DNA from: DASQHW01 sp038238245
Lineage (GTDB): Bacteria > Actinomycetota > Acidimicrobiia > IMCC26256 > PALSA-610
Length of the DNA stretch: 64,000 nucleotides
Direction: 5' to 3'
Assembly: GCA_038238245.1 (NCBI GenBank)
Contig: JBBRXX010000014.1
Span: 1 to 64,000 of the forward strand
Below are positions 1 to 8,535 of the stretch, piece after piece (position 1 is the first letter of the stretch; every line of letters begins with the position of its first letter). The position numbers and the translations under genes were made by a program. A model generated the notes under the pieces. It was given only the letters and a program-made list of their open reading frames with translations, was not told the origin of the DNA and made no database searches.

Positions 1-114
1 CGAGATCTCGCGCACCACGTCTTCGTTCACGCCCTTCTTCGGCTCGTAGACGTACTGCTCGGTGTCGTGCCAGCCGAGCTTGTACTTGCCCAGATCGATG
101 CCCGAAACGGCCAT
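1..114 (-). CDS. sufB: Fe-S cluster assembly protein SufB, N-terminal part
   Basis: Only the first 38 codons lie in the window; the gene runs off the left edge. The peptide carries the SufB N-terminal pattern: KYKLGWHD, then KKGVNEDVVREIS, matching the Y-x-x-GW/FHD and RGL-x-x-x-V(V/I)-x-x-IS segments of the family. SufB is the scaffold subunit of the SufBCD complex, which builds Fe-S clusters in the cytoplasm. The ATG at 114 is preceded by a strong Shine-Dalgarno (GAGGAGGCAG on the minus strand). It would be the first gene of a suf operon continuing outside the window. The identification rests on a short fragment. Confidence 0.75.
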   Translation of the reverse strand, partial: MAVSGIDLGKYKLGWHDTEQYVYEPKKGVNEDVVREIS

Positions 115-188
115 CAGCGACTGCCTCCTCGATCCCGGCTCAGGTGCGACTCGGGTGGGGGGCGTCCCCGTCGCGGCCGGGAATTAAC

Positions 189-202
189 ACTACGTCCATA
201 GT
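189..202. promoter_or_regulatory. Inverted repeat in the sufB promoter region, candidate operator
   Basis: ACTA-CGTCCA-TAGT is an inverted repeat about 75 bp upstream of the sufB start. On the minus strand it lies between a weak -35 (GAATTG, 211-206) and a -10-like GTTAAT (187-182). The position suits a repressor such as SufR or an Rrf2-type Fe-S sensor. This is inference from position and symmetry only. Confidence 0.35.
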
Positions 203-242
203 AACAATTCATCCGAGGCCGAACAATCCTGCCGCAAGGCGG

Positions 243-3227
243 CTAGGGACCGGCGCCGGCGGTCGTCGTGGTCGTGGAGGAGGCTCCGAGCTTGGCCGCC
301 GCCCGCGCCACGTAGTCCAGGGCCCGGGTGTTGTGCTCCTGGTAGGCGCCCAGGTTCCCCGCCGCCAGTGCCTGCTTGGCGAGGGTGCCCTCGCGCTGGG
401 CGGCCGCGAGCAGCTCCAGCGCACTCGCGTTGGAGGGCGGCTGGGTGCCGGTGCCGGGCGTCGTCGCGGGCGTCGTCGTGGTGGTCGTGGTCCCCCCCGG
501 CGGCGGATTCTCGTTCCCGGGATTGGTGATGTCGGGTCGACCGCAGGCGGACGCCCCCGATTGCTGCAAGCGCGTTTGGCCACCACTGAGCAGAGCCGTG
601 ATGGCGTCGGTGACGTCGCAACCGAGCACCGCTCGATCACCGGCGACCGCCGCGAGGAACCGGAAACGCGGGTACGGCTGAGGCCCCTGGCCGGTCACCC
701 AGATCGGACGCACGTACAAGACGGCGTTGCCGATCGGGATCAACTGCACCGCGCCCCTCTCCACCTTGGATCCGGCCTGGCCGAGCAGTGTGAACTGACT
801 ACTGATAAATTGGTCGGACTCGATCGCGGTCGCGGCCTTCGCCGACGACGGCGCCGACGAGTCGGACACGGAGTACACGACGAGCTGGCCGTAGTGGTCG
901 CCGTCGCTGCGCGCAAAGATGAATGACGAAAGGATTCCTCCTTTCCGTCTCGGCGTGAACGACCGCTGCAGCGTGAACTCCTGACGCGGTGCATCGGGCA
1001 GACCGGGTAACTGCAGCGTGAGGTAGAGGGGGTCGCTCGCGTCGCCCGACGCCGCGAGCGTCGTGTTCCGGCCGCCGTTGTTGCCACCCTGCACGGGAGT
1101 GGTCACCGCGGCCGTTGTCCCTTGCTCGGGTGCCGGCGCGATGTCCCAGATGTCTTGCTTGTTGAAGTACTGCACCGGATCGGTGATGTGGTACAGCGCA
1201 TACTGCTCGGTCTGGGCGTTGAAGAGGTCTTCGGGGTACCGCCAGTGCTCGCGCAGCCCGGGCGGCATCTGGCTGACGTCACTGAACAGTTGCGGGAACG
1301 CCTTGCGGTAGGTACGGATGATCGGATCCGTCGGATCGACCACGTAGAACTTGATCGTGCCGTCGTACGCGTCGACCGTGGCCTTCACCGAGTTGCGCAC
1401 ATAGTTGAAGTCGGTGTCGAGGCCGCTCCCGATCGGCTCCTGCGGGTGGATCGATTGGGAGTACGGGTAGTCGTTCGTCATCGTGTACGCGTCGTAGATC
1501 CACGTGATCCGCCCGTTGAGCACCACCGGGTAGGGATCGGCGTCGAACTTCAGGAACGGCGCCGCGGTCTGCACCCGCGTCTTGATGTCACGGATGTACA
1601 GCGCACGCGAACCGCTCGTGACCTGTCCCGACACGAAGAGATTCCAATCGCCGAACCTCAGCGCGAGCGCGGCCTTGCGCAGGAAGCTCGAGACCTGGAC
1701 GCCACCCTTCCCCGAATACCTCGTCGGCGTCGCCGTCGCGATCGACGAGGCCTCCTGCTCAGGCACCTTCGTGTCGACCACCGCGTAGCCGCCCAGGGTC
1801 TCGCCGAAGTACACCGGTGCGTACTTCGGATCCAGGTCGATGTCGCCCGTCGGCGGGATGCCGTGGAGCACATAGCTCGGACGGTCGACGTTGACCTGGT
1901 CGGCGGCGGCCGCGACCACGCCGTAGCCGTGGGTGTACACGAGGTGCTGGCTCGTCCACGAGTTGTCGGGAAGGTGCGCCTGGTCGAGCTCCCTGACTGC
2001 CGCGAGCGTCGGCTTCGAGTTTTCGTCACCGATCTTGTAGCGGTCGACGTCGACGTCGTTGAACTCGTACGCAGTCGACTGTGCCTCGTCGACCTTGAAG
2101 TCGTCGCTGGCCGGTTTCGGATCGTAGAGGCGCACACTCTGGAGCGTGGGCGACGCGGCACGCGTGTCGGCCTGGTTGAGCGCGGGCTGGTACTGGAACT
2201 TCTTCGCGTCGATGTTCGTCAGATTGAACGCGTCGCGTGTCGCCTTGATGTTGCGGTCGATGTACTTCTGCTCTCGTGACAGCTCGTTCGGCTGCACGGT
2301 GAAGCGCTGGATTGCAGCCGGGTAGATCGTGCCGACCACGATCGAGATGAATCCCCAGAGGCCCACCGCGATGATCGGGAACACCCAACCCCGGCGCCAG
2401 ATGTTTACGATGAACAGGCCGGCGGCGGCGATCGAGATCACGATGAGCAAACGCAACGCGGGGAGTTGCGCGTGCACGTCGGTGTAGGTCGCGCCGTCCA
2501 CGAAACCGCGGTTCGACTTCGTGAGCGCGAACTGGGCGAGGTAGTACTGGTACGTCTTGGTCAGCGCCATGAGGGCGAGCAGCACCGACAGGTGCACCTT
2601 CACCTGGGGCGTGACCCGCTGGAACGGGCTCTGGAGCCTGATCCCTCCGTTGAGGTAGTGGAAGACCGCCGCCACGATCAGCACGACGAGGAGGGCCGCG
2701 AACGTCCAGCCGGCGGCGAACTGCAGGAACGGCAGGCGGAACACGTAGAACGAGAGGTCCTTGTGGAACTGCGGATCCTTGATGCCGAAACTCGTCGAGT
2801 TACTGAACAGGATCCAGTGGTTCCACTGCGCCGAGACCCCTGAGCCCATGACGATCGCGAAGAACACCGCGACCACGACCCGCACGCGTCCCGCGTACGG
2901 CGCGACATAGCCGCGATAGCGCTCGATGATCTCGTCCTCCGGACCCGTGCCGCGATAGCGCGGCGCGACGCGGTCCGCGACGATCAGGTTCACGAGCATC
3001 AGCACGAAGAACACCGCGGAGAAGATGAGCGCGGGAACCGCCTTGGCGTAGAGCAACGCCCGCCACGTGCGCGTGAACCCGACGTCGTCGAACCAGAGGT
3101 AGTCGGTGTAGAAGCGCGCGAGTCCGCGAAGACTCAGCAACAAGACGACGAGCAGGACCGCGACGCCGATCAGCCAGCCGCGCAGGCCGAGCGAGCGGCG
3201 TCGACCCTCGACGGACGGAACGCGCAT
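243..3227 (-). CDS. UPF0182 family large membrane protein
   Basis: A 994-residue protein of the UPF0182 (COG1615) family, which is widespread in actinobacteria and cyanobacteria and has no known function. About seven hydrophobic helices occupy the first third (for example residues 17-40, 60-85 and 115-135), including the family signature FYTDYLWFDDVGF near residue 39. A large hydrophilic region of about 600 residues follows and is predicted to be extracytoplasmic. The C-terminus is a Thr/Pro-rich stretch with runs of TTTTTT, followed by a helical repeat-like tail. Length is typical for the family. The ATG at 3227 is preceded by a -10 box (TAGCAT) only 7 nt upstream, so the mRNA is probably leaderless. 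The gene follows a repeat-containing spacer and precedes suf on the same strand. Confidence 0.93.
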   Translation of the reverse strand: MRVPSVEGRRRSLGLRGWLIGVAVLLVVLLLSLRGLARFYTDYLWFDDVGFTRTWRALLYAKAVPALIFSAVFFVLMLVNLIVADRVAPRYRGTGPEDEIIERYRGYVAPYAGRVRVVVAVFFAIVMGSGVSAQWNHWILFSNSTSFGIKDPQFHKDLSFYVFRLPFLQFAAGWTFAALLVVLIVAAVFHYLNGGIRLQSPFQRVTPQVKVHLSVLLALMALTKTYQYYLAQFALTKSNRGFVDGATYTDVHAQLPALRLLIVISIAAAGLFIVNIWRRGWVFPIIAVGLWGFISIVVGTIYPAAIQRFTVQPNELSREQKYIDRNIKATRDAFNLTNIDAKKFQYQPALNQADTRAASPTLQSVRLYDPKPASDDFKVDEAQSTAYEFNDVDVDRYKIGDENSKPTLAAVRELDQAHLPDNSWTSQHLVYTHGYGVVAAAADQVNVDRPSYVLHGIPPTGDIDLDPKYAPVYFGETLGGYAVVDTKVPEQEASSIATATPTRYSGKGGVQVSSFLRKAALALRFGDWNLFVSGQVTSGSRALYIRDIKTRVQTAAPFLKFDADPYPVVLNGRITWIYDAYTMTNDYPYSQSIHPQEPIGSGLDTDFNYVRNSVKATVDAYDGTIKFYVVDPTDPIIRTYRKAFPQLFSDVSQMPPGLREHWRYPEDLFNAQTEQYALYHITDPVQYFNKQDIWDIAPAPEQGTTAAVTTPVQGGNNGGRNTTLAASGDASDPLYLTLQLPGLPDAPRQEFTLQRSFTPRRKGGILSSFIFARSDGDHYGQLVVYSVSDSSAPSSAKAATAIESDQFISSQFTLLGQAGSKVERGAVQLIPIGNAVLYVRPIWVTGQGPQPYPRFRFLAAVAGDRAVLGCDVTDAITALLSGGQTRLQQSGASACGRPDITNPGNENPPPGGTTTTTTTPATTPGTGTQPPSNASALELLAAAQREGTLAKQALAAGNLGAYQEHNTRALDYVARAAAKLGASSTTTTTAGAGP

Positions 3228-3234
3228 CGTCGGG

Positions 3235-3240
3235 ATGCTA
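3235..3240 (-). promoter_or_regulatory. -10 box of the UPF0182 gene
   Basis: TAGCAT on the minus strand, ending 7 nt before the ATG at 3227. It implies a leaderless transcript. Confidence 0.5.
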
Positions 3241-3258
3241 TGTCTTTTGGTCGCGCTC

Positions 3259-3428
3259 GCTGCGGCCGGCGAGACGCCGGCCGCGGACGCTCGCCGCTCC
3301 TGCGAGTTCGCTGCGCGCCTCCGGCGCTTCGCTCACCGCCTCGTATGGCTATGCCAGCAGCGGAGGCATTTGCTGCGGCCGGCGAGACGCCGGCCGCGGA
3401 CGCTCGCCGCTCCTGCGAGTTCGCTGCG
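3259..3428. repeat. Two 57-bp exact direct repeats, each containing a GC-rich hairpin
   Basis: Positions 3259-3315 and 3372-3428 are identical over 57 bp, with 113-bp spacing. Each copy holds a perfect inverted repeat, GCGGCCGGC-GAGAC-GCCGGCCGC (3262-3284 and 3375-3397): a 9-bp stem with a 5-nt loop. No T-tract follows, so it is not a classical terminator. The pair fills the spacer between the stop-side of nothing obvious and the UPF0182 promoter; the upstream neighbour is the 3' end of the DivIVA-domain gene at 3452. It looks like a REP-type or duplicated palindromic element. Short open frames across it are artefacts of the repeat. Confidence 0.8.
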
Positions 3429-3451
3429 GCTCGCCGCTGCTGACCGCTGCA

Positions 3452-5203
3452 TCAGGTCGTTGCTGTGCGCGCGTTGAGAATTTCCGCAGGAGCCAACAGG
3501 CAGCGGCAGCCGGGATGCGCGGGCGGCAACGACTGTCCCGTCGGGAAGTCCTTGCCCTTCACCGTCGGTTCGAGGCCGTTGTCGTCACAGTCGGCGCAGC
3601 GGCCCTCCTCGAACGGCACCCACCACAGCACCGCGCCTTCGGGCACTGCGTCGTACACGCCCCGCGACCATGCGAGTGCGAGCACCTCGGCGAGGGCCGA
3701 CTCGAGCGACTGGTTCTTCCACTCGCGGTAGCGAGCACCGATGCGTTCGACGAGCCCGCCGGTGTCGCCGGCCTCACCGGAATCGATTGCCACCGTGAGA
3801 CGCAGGCGCAAGGGGGTGACGAGCGCATCGGCGGCGTCGCGCACGAGGGCATCGTCCGCGTCGCGGCCCTCAGTGCCCGCGGCCTCACTGCCCGCGGCAT
3901 AGGCCTCGTCGACGGCATCGCGCACCACGGCGCCCCATGACCCGAGCAGCGCGTCCAGCTCCGGCAGGACCTGCGCCGCGGTCGGTCGACCCTTGTGGCG
4001 ACGAACCGCGTCGAGCAGCGCGTTCTGATCGTCCTGGGCCACCCGCTTCGCCTTCTTCAGGAGTGGCCCGAGCAGCGGATCGACGGCTCGGGCGCGGACT
4101 TCCCGCCACTCCGAAGCGGTCACCATCGGTTCGGCATCGTCCGGTGCCTCGTCGTCCCGGCGCGCGGGTGCCATCTCGGTCTCCCGGTCCGGCGTCTCGA
4201 TGTGCGTGGTGACGGCGACCGTCGGCGCGTCGTGATTGGAACGCAGACGCGCAAACAGCGAATCGACATCTGCGAGCGCGCCGGTGGTCCGGTCGTCGTT
4301 CTCGTCGTCGTCGCGTGTCTCGGCCTCGACGACATCGACATCGACATTGATGCCGGGCGTCTCGATGCCGGGCATCTCGATCTCCGGGGACCCATCGCCG
4401 CCGAGCGCTTCGATCTCGGCCGCGATCTCGGCCGCGATGTCCAACGGCTCCGCGGCGGTCGTCGAACGTTCGGCCGCGGCACGCGCTTCGACGTCGCCGA
4501 GCGCCTCGGTTGCCTCGAGGAACGTGCGCTTGACGTTGCGGTACGCATCGAGCAGCCGATCGCGGCCGCGAAGCAGGACTTCGATCTGTGCATTCAGGAG
4601 CGCACGGCGGCGCACGAGATCGCCGAGCACCCGCTCCCGCGCGGCCTTGGCCTCGTCCAACATCTCCCGGCCCTGCGCGCGCGCCGCGTCGACCATCTCC
4701 TCGGACTCTGCGGTCGCCGCGTCGTACAGCTCCTTTGCGCGGAGCTGCGCGCTCGCCATGATCTCGGCGACGCGCTGCTCGGCCTCTTGCGTGCGCACCA
4801 TGAGCACTTCTTCGGCCTCGGTCCGCATGCGCTCCGAGATCGTGGTTGCTTCATCCAGCGTCTGGGCCGCGCGCTCTTCGGACTTCTTGCGAATGTTCTC
4901 GCTGGCCTCGCGTGCCGACCGCAGAAGCTGCGCGGTCTCCTCGCCCAGGGCGTCGAGGAGCTCCTTTTCGTTCAGCGGTCGGGGCTGGCGCAACTGCTCC
5001 TCGAGCGAGTCGACGGCTCCTTCGAGCTCGCGCTCGCGGTCACGGTCGGCGGCAAGCTGCTCGGAGACGCGCTTCAGAAACCCGCGGACCTCGGCCTCGG
5101 AGTAGCCCCGGAAGCCCGTCGCGAACGAACGCGACGCGACCTCTTCGGGCGAGAGATGCGGCGTGCTCGTGATGAGCCGCTGCCGCCGGTCGGTCTCTGT
5201 CAT
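3452..5203 (-). CDS. DivIVA-domain coiled-coil protein with a phage-head-like C-terminal Cys motif
   Basis: About 583 residues. The N-terminal 60 residues form a DivIVA/Wag31-like domain (SPEEVASRSFATGFRGYSEAEV, then FLKRVSEQLA). A long charged coiled coil rich in Glu, Arg and Ala follows to about residue 260. Next come an acidic, Thr-rich linker and a helical C-terminal domain. The last 45 residues carry CADC, then FPTG and PPAHPGCRC, a pattern like the C-terminus of phage Mu F-like minor head proteins. DivIVA proteins recruit polar growth or septation factors at curved membrane. The start is placed at ATG 5203, where GGGGGAG lies 5 nt upstream; an ATG 66 nt further upstream has no such site. 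Confidence 0.85.
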   Translation of the reverse strand: MTETDRRQRLITSTPHLSPEEVASRSFATGFRGYSEAEVRGFLKRVSEQLAADRDRERELEGAVDSLEEQLRQPRPLNEKELLDALGEETAQLLRSAREASENIRKKSEERAAQTLDEATTISERMRTEAEEVLMVRTQEAEQRVAEIMASAQLRAKELYDAATAESEEMVDAARAQGREMLDEAKAARERVLGDLVRRRALLNAQIEVLLRGRDRLLDAYRNVKRTFLEATEALGDVEARAAAERSTTAAEPLDIAAEIAAEIEALGGDGSPEIEMPGIETPGINVDVDVVEAETRDDDENDDRTTGALADVDSLFARLRSNHDAPTVAVTTHIETPDRETEMAPARRDDEAPDDAEPMVTASEWREVRARAVDPLLGPLLKKAKRVAQDDQNALLDAVRRHKGRPTAAQVLPELDALLGSWGAVVRDAVDEAYAAGSEAAGTEGRDADDALVRDAADALVTPLRLRLTVAIDSGEAGDTGGLVERIGARYREWKNQSLESALAEVLALAWSRGVYDAVPEGAVLWWVPFEEGRCADCDDNGLEPTVKGKDFPTGQSLPPAHPGCRCLLAPAEILNARTATT

Positions 5204-5290
5204 CGGGCTCCCCCAGATACCCCCGAACAGCGGGGTAGGCGCTCCTCCACCCGCGGCCATGCTAACCACCGCCCGTCGCGACGCGCCTGG

Positions 5291-6412
5291 TCAGGCTGCC
5301 TTCGCGTCCGGTCCGACCTTCTCGACGGGATCACCGCCGTTCTCCCGCAGCACGTGCAGCGCCTCGTTGAACGTCTCGACGGGCACGACCTTCACCTTTG
5401 CACCGGCGCGCTTCGTCGCGCGCTGCAGGTCGGTCTCGCACGACGCCTTTGTCTCAGGTGTGGTGCACGCCGGCACGATGAACAAGCGCGCGCCTGCGGC
5501 TCGCGCGGCAACCGCCTTCTGCTCGATGCCGCCGATCTCGCCGACCGTTCCCGCGACACCGATCGTGCCGGTGACCGCAACCCGCTCGCTACCGGTCAGA
5601 TTGCCGGGCGTCAGGTCGTCGAGGATCGCGAGGGACATCGCGAGACCGCCGGACGGCCCTCCGATGCCGGCGGTGTCGATGTCGACCTTGACAGGAAAGT
5701 CGAAGCGCGGCGACGCCAGGACTCCGATGAACCGTCGGTTCACCTCACTCGCGATACCGACCTTGACGGTTTTGCGCTTCCCGCCGCGGAGGATCTCGAG
5801 CGTGACCTGCTCTCCGGCACGGTGTTTCCCGATGACGTCGGTGAGATCGCGATTGCCGGTGATCGTGCGTCCGTCGGCGGTCAGGACGACGTCGCCGAAC
5901 TTCAGCACCTTCTCTGCGGGCATCCCGGGCACGAACTCGCTGACGGTCAAGCCCGGCGCGGGGCTGACCTTGTAGCCCGCCGCTTCGAGTGCCACCTTCG
6001 TCGCGGCATTCTTCGCGTCGGCCATCTGCTGGTCGGCTTCCGCGTTGAGCTGGGCCTGAGACTGACCGCTCGGATTCAGCTCCTTCTCCTTCAACACTTC
6101 CGTGTCGGAGTCGAGCTGGGCCAGCAGGTAGCGCCATAGGTTCACGTGATTTCGCTCGCGTACGAACAACAGGCGGATGTCGCCCCGCGGCTCGTTGTAG
6201 GTCTTGGCACCGGTGACGCGCACGAGCTGTGTCAGCGGTACGGCGTCGCCGGGCGAGAGCGTCGAGTACGGCACATGGATGACGAAGCCGGCGATGACCA
6301 TCGCGATGAGCACGATCGCGGCGCCGAGACCGGCTTTGCCCCACGAGGGCACACGCCGCTTTCGACGGACCTCCGTCTCGGCCACGGGCGGGCCGACGAG
6401 CGTGCCGTCCAC
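5291..6412 (-). CDS. PDZ domain-containing Lon-like serine protease (YlbL family)
   Basis: About 373 residues. A single membrane anchor lies near residues 28-48 (GAAIVLIAMVIAGFVIHV). It is followed by an extracytoplasmic region, a PDZ domain around residues 170-245 (PAEKVLKFGDVVLTADG), and a C-terminal S16 Lon-type protease domain. The catalytic Ser lies in GGPSGGLAMS and the Lys in GGIEQKAVAA, giving the Ser-Lys dyad of Lon. YlbL-type proteins are membrane-anchored proteases acting on secreted or envelope proteins. The GTG at 6412 is chosen because the upstream frame is low-complexity Arg/Pro and GGAG lies about 9 nt before it. The next gene on this strand begins 87 bp downstream. Confidence 0.9.
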   Translation of the reverse strand: MDGTLVGPPVAETEVRRKRRVPSWGKAGLGAAIVLIAMVIAGFVIHVPYSTLSPGDAVPLTQLVRVTGAKTYNEPRGDIRLLFVRERNHVNLWRYLLAQLDSDTEVLKEKELNPSGQSQAQLNAEADQQMADAKNAATKVALEAAGYKVSPAPGLTVSEFVPGMPAEKVLKFGDVVLTADGRTITGNRDLTDVIGKHRAGEQVTLEILRGGKRKTVKVGIASEVNRRFIGVLASPRFDFPVKVDIDTAGIGGPSGGLAMSLAILDDLTPGNLTGSERVAVTGTIGVAGTVGEIGGIEQKAVAARAAGARLFIVPACTTPETKASCETDLQRATKRAGAKVKVVPVETFNEALHVLRENGGDPVEKVGPDAKAA

Positions 6413-6483
6413 CGCTTCAGCTCCGAGCGCCGCGCGCCGACGCAACCCATGAGGGTTTTCGCGCGAGAAGAAGGAGCCGCTTC

Positions 6484-6687
6484 GTGTCCACGAGTCACCA
6501 GAGTGCCATGCCCGAGGTCGCGAACCAGTCGCGGCACCACGCACTCGTACTCGCGCCGCAACCGCAACCCGGGCGCACGTTCGCCAAGCTCTCGGGACTG
6601 ATCGCGCTGACTGCCTTGGGTGCCTCGCTCGCAGCCGGGAGCGTCGGGCTGGCATTCGTCTTGGCATTGGCGACCGTCGGCCGCTGA
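6484..6687 (+). CDS. Small hypothetical single-pass membrane protein
   Basis: A 67-residue product with a polar, His/Gln-rich first 30 residues and one hydrophobic helix of about 26 residues (LSGLIALTALGASLAAGSVG and onward). GTG at 6484 is preceded by an almost ideal AAGGAG (6471-6476) with a 7-nt spacer, the main reason to accept it. It is transcribed away from the PDZ-Lon protease, with 71 bp between the two start codons. No family is recognised, and a chance open frame is possible. Confidence 0.5.
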   Translation: MSTSHQSAMPEVANQSRHHALVLAPQPQPGRTFAKLSGLIALTALGASLAAGSVGLAFVLALATVGR

Positions 6688-6908
6688 CCGCAGGCGCTCC
6701 AGGCCACGGCGCGCGGCTCGAGCACGCAGCCGGTGCCGCCCCGTCCAACGACACCGGCTCCGCCGCTCGATGCACCTGCGACGGCCGGCGAGCGTTCGCC
6801 GCCCTCGCGCTCGCGGCCGTCGAGTGCAGATCGGCACGCGACCCGGCCGGCTGTAGGGAACCCGGCATCCCGCGGGGGAGAACCCGCCCGCACGCGGTCG
6901 AGTCCGTT

Positions 6909-6914
6909 TACCTT
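6909..6914 (+). promoter_or_regulatory. -10 box of the HEAT-repeat gene
   Basis: TACCTT, 8 nt before the ATG at 6923, consistent with a leaderless start. The stretch 6688-6908 upstream shows no gene or clear motif. Confidence 0.45.
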
Positions 6915-6922
6915 CTGGCGGT

Positions 6923-7522
6923 ATGGACGCGACCGCCCGAGCTGCGGCTGCCGCCACGATGTCGGACTGGCCGGCCCTCGTGGAGCTCGTCCACCACGAC
7001 GATGATCCCCGGGTGCGGGCAGTCGCGCTTGCCCGGCTGGTCGCCGCCGCGCCGCGGGACGTCAGCCGGACCGTGTGGACGGACGCCACTGCGGACGACG
7101 ATCCCGGCGTGCGGCTCCGAGCCGCCCAGGTCGCGCCGCGGCTCGGCCGGTCGGCGACGAGCTCGACCTTGCTCGCGCTGCTCGCCGATACCGACCCGTG
7201 GGTGGTCGAGGCCGCCGCCTACGCGATCGGCGAGCACCCGCGGCCCTCGGCGCGAGCAGTTGCGGCGCTGACCACGGCGACGACGTCGCATCCCGATCCG
7301 CTCGTGCGTGAGGCGGCGGTCGCCGCGCTCGGCGCGCTCGGTGATCCGTCCACGCTCCCGGCCGTGCTGCACGCGTGCGACGACAAGCCCGCGATCCGCC
7401 GGCGCGCGGTCCTCGCCCTCGCCGCGTTCGACGGCGACCAGGTCGAAGCGCAGCTGCGACGCGCGCTCGACGACCGCGACTGGCAGGTCCGTCAAGCGGC
7501 CGAGGACCTGCTTCGCGAATGA
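6923..7522 (+). CDS. HEAT-repeat domain protein
   Basis: A 199-residue protein made of about five HEAT/PBS-lyase-type helical repeats, each with the D-D-P-x-V-R-x-x-A-A core (for example DDDPGVRLRAAQVAPRLG, DTDPWVVEAAAYAIGEH, HPDPLVREAAVAALGALGD). It is cytoplasmic with no catalytic motif. Such proteins usually act as protein-binding scaffolds, or as chaperones for phycobilin-lyase-like modifications elsewhere. The partner here is unknown. Its 3' end is 4 bp from the convergent mreB-like gene. Confidence 0.88.
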   Translation: MDATARAAAAATMSDWPALVELVHHDDDPRVRAVALARLVAAAPRDVSRTVWTDATADDDPGVRLRAAQVAPRLGRSATSSTLLALLADTDPWVVEAAAYAIGEHPRPSARAVAALTTATTSHPDPLVREAAVAALGALGDPSTLPAVLHACDDKPAIRRRAVLALAAFDGDQVEAQLRRALDDRDWQVRQAAEDLLRE

Positions 7523-7526
7523 GCGT

Positions 7527-8522
7527 TCATTCCATGAACAGATCTCGCAGAGAGTCGAAGCTCTCGAGGCATCGGCCGGCGCCGAGCACCACGCATTCGA
7601 GCGGCGCGTCGACGAGGTGCACCGGCAGATCGGTCTCGTCGCTGATGCGGCGGTCGAGCCCGCGGAGCATGCCGCCGCCGCCGACGAGATGCACGCCGTT
7701 CAGGATCAGATCCTGCGCGAGCTCGGGCGGGGTGCGTGCGAGGCATGCGATGACCGCGTCACAGATCGCTCGTAGCTGCTCCTCGATCGCGGCTCGCACT
7801 TCCTCGGGGACGAGCATGATCGTCTTCGGCAGTCCCGACATGAGGTCACGCCCGCGCACCTCCGCCTTGAACTCGTCGTCGACCGCGTACGCGGAGCCGA
7901 TTGCGAGCTTGATCTCCTCGGCGGTGCGCTCGCCGATCGCGATGCCGTACTCGCGCCGCACGTAAGCCTGGACCGCGCTGTCGATGTCGAACGAACCGAC
8001 GCGCAGGGCTTCGAGCGCGACGACACCGCCGAGCGAGATGACCGCGATCTCCGTCGTGCCACCGCCGATGTCAATCACCATGTTGCCCATGGGTTCGTGT
8101 ATCGGGAGCCCGGCGCCGATGGCCGCCGCCATCGGCTGCTCGAGGAGGTGCGTCTGCGCGGATCCCGCGCGCCGCGCCGCCTCGAGGACCGCCCGCTTCT
8201 CGACGTGGGTGATTGCCGAAGGTACGCAGATCAACACACGCGCCCGCGAGAGCCGGTTGACGCCGGCGCGCTGGAACAACAATCGGATCATCCGCTGCGT
8301 GATGTCGAAGTCGGTGATCGCTCCTCCGCGCAGCGGGCGCACCGCGACGATGTAGCCCGGGGTACGGCCGATCATCTGCCACGCCTCTTGTCCCATCGCG
8401 AGGACTTCTTGCGTCCGGCTGTTCAGCGCGATGACGGTTGGCTCGTTGAGAATGATGCCGTTGCCGCGCGCATAGACCAGCGTGTTGGCGGTGCCGAGGT
8501 CGATGGCAAGATCACGAGGCAG
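7527..8522 (-). CDS. mreB: MreB/Mbl-type rod shape-determining actin homologue
   Basis: An actin-fold ATPase with the MreB signatures: phosphate 1 motif (AIDLGTANTLVYARG), phosphate 2 (VIDIGGGTTEIAVISLGG) and adenosine motif (LVGGGGMLRGLDRR). MreB filaments guide cell-wall synthesis at the inner membrane. The conserved N-terminus starts LPRDLAIDLG. No ATG, GTG or TTG lies in frame for at least 40 codons upstream, so a CTG at 8522 is the only apparent start. It is preceded by AGGCGG about 8 nt away and gives 331 residues, a normal MreB length. The upstream small membrane-protein gene ends 13 bp before it, suggesting translational coupling. mreC and mreD are not adjacent. Confidence 0.9.
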   Translation of the reverse strand: MPRDLAIDLGTANTLVYARGNGIILNEPTVIALNSRTQEVLAMGQEAWQMIGRTPGYIVAVRPLRGGAITDFDITQRMIRLLFQRAGVNRLSRARVLICVPSAITHVEKRAVLEAARRAGSAQTHLLEQPMAAAIGAGLPIHEPMGNMVIDIGGGTTEIAVISLGGVVALEALRVGSFDIDSAVQAYVRREYGIAIGERTAEEIKLAIGSAYAVDDEFKAEVRGRDLMSGLPKTIMLVPEEVRAAIEEQLRAICDAVIACLARTPPELAQDLILNGVHLVGGGGMLRGLDRRISDETDLPVHLVDAPLECVVLGAGRCLESFDSLRDLFME

Positions 8523-8535
8523 GGCGCACCGCCTC

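Noticed and set aside
1122..2279. Long plus-strand open frame opposite the UPF0182 gene (and similar ones such as 3995-6139)
   Set aside because: Arg/Val/Asp-rich translations with no motif, antisense to well-supported genes; normal in GC-rich DNA.
3235..3477. Short open frames across the duplicated 57-bp unit
   Set aside because: They exist because of the GC-rich repeat, with no ribosome site or protein-like composition.
3452..3700. Prophage remnant suggested by the Mu F-like Cys motif
   Set aside because: No other phage genes, integrase or attachment sites nearby; the motif is the end of a long DivIVA protein in a single frame.
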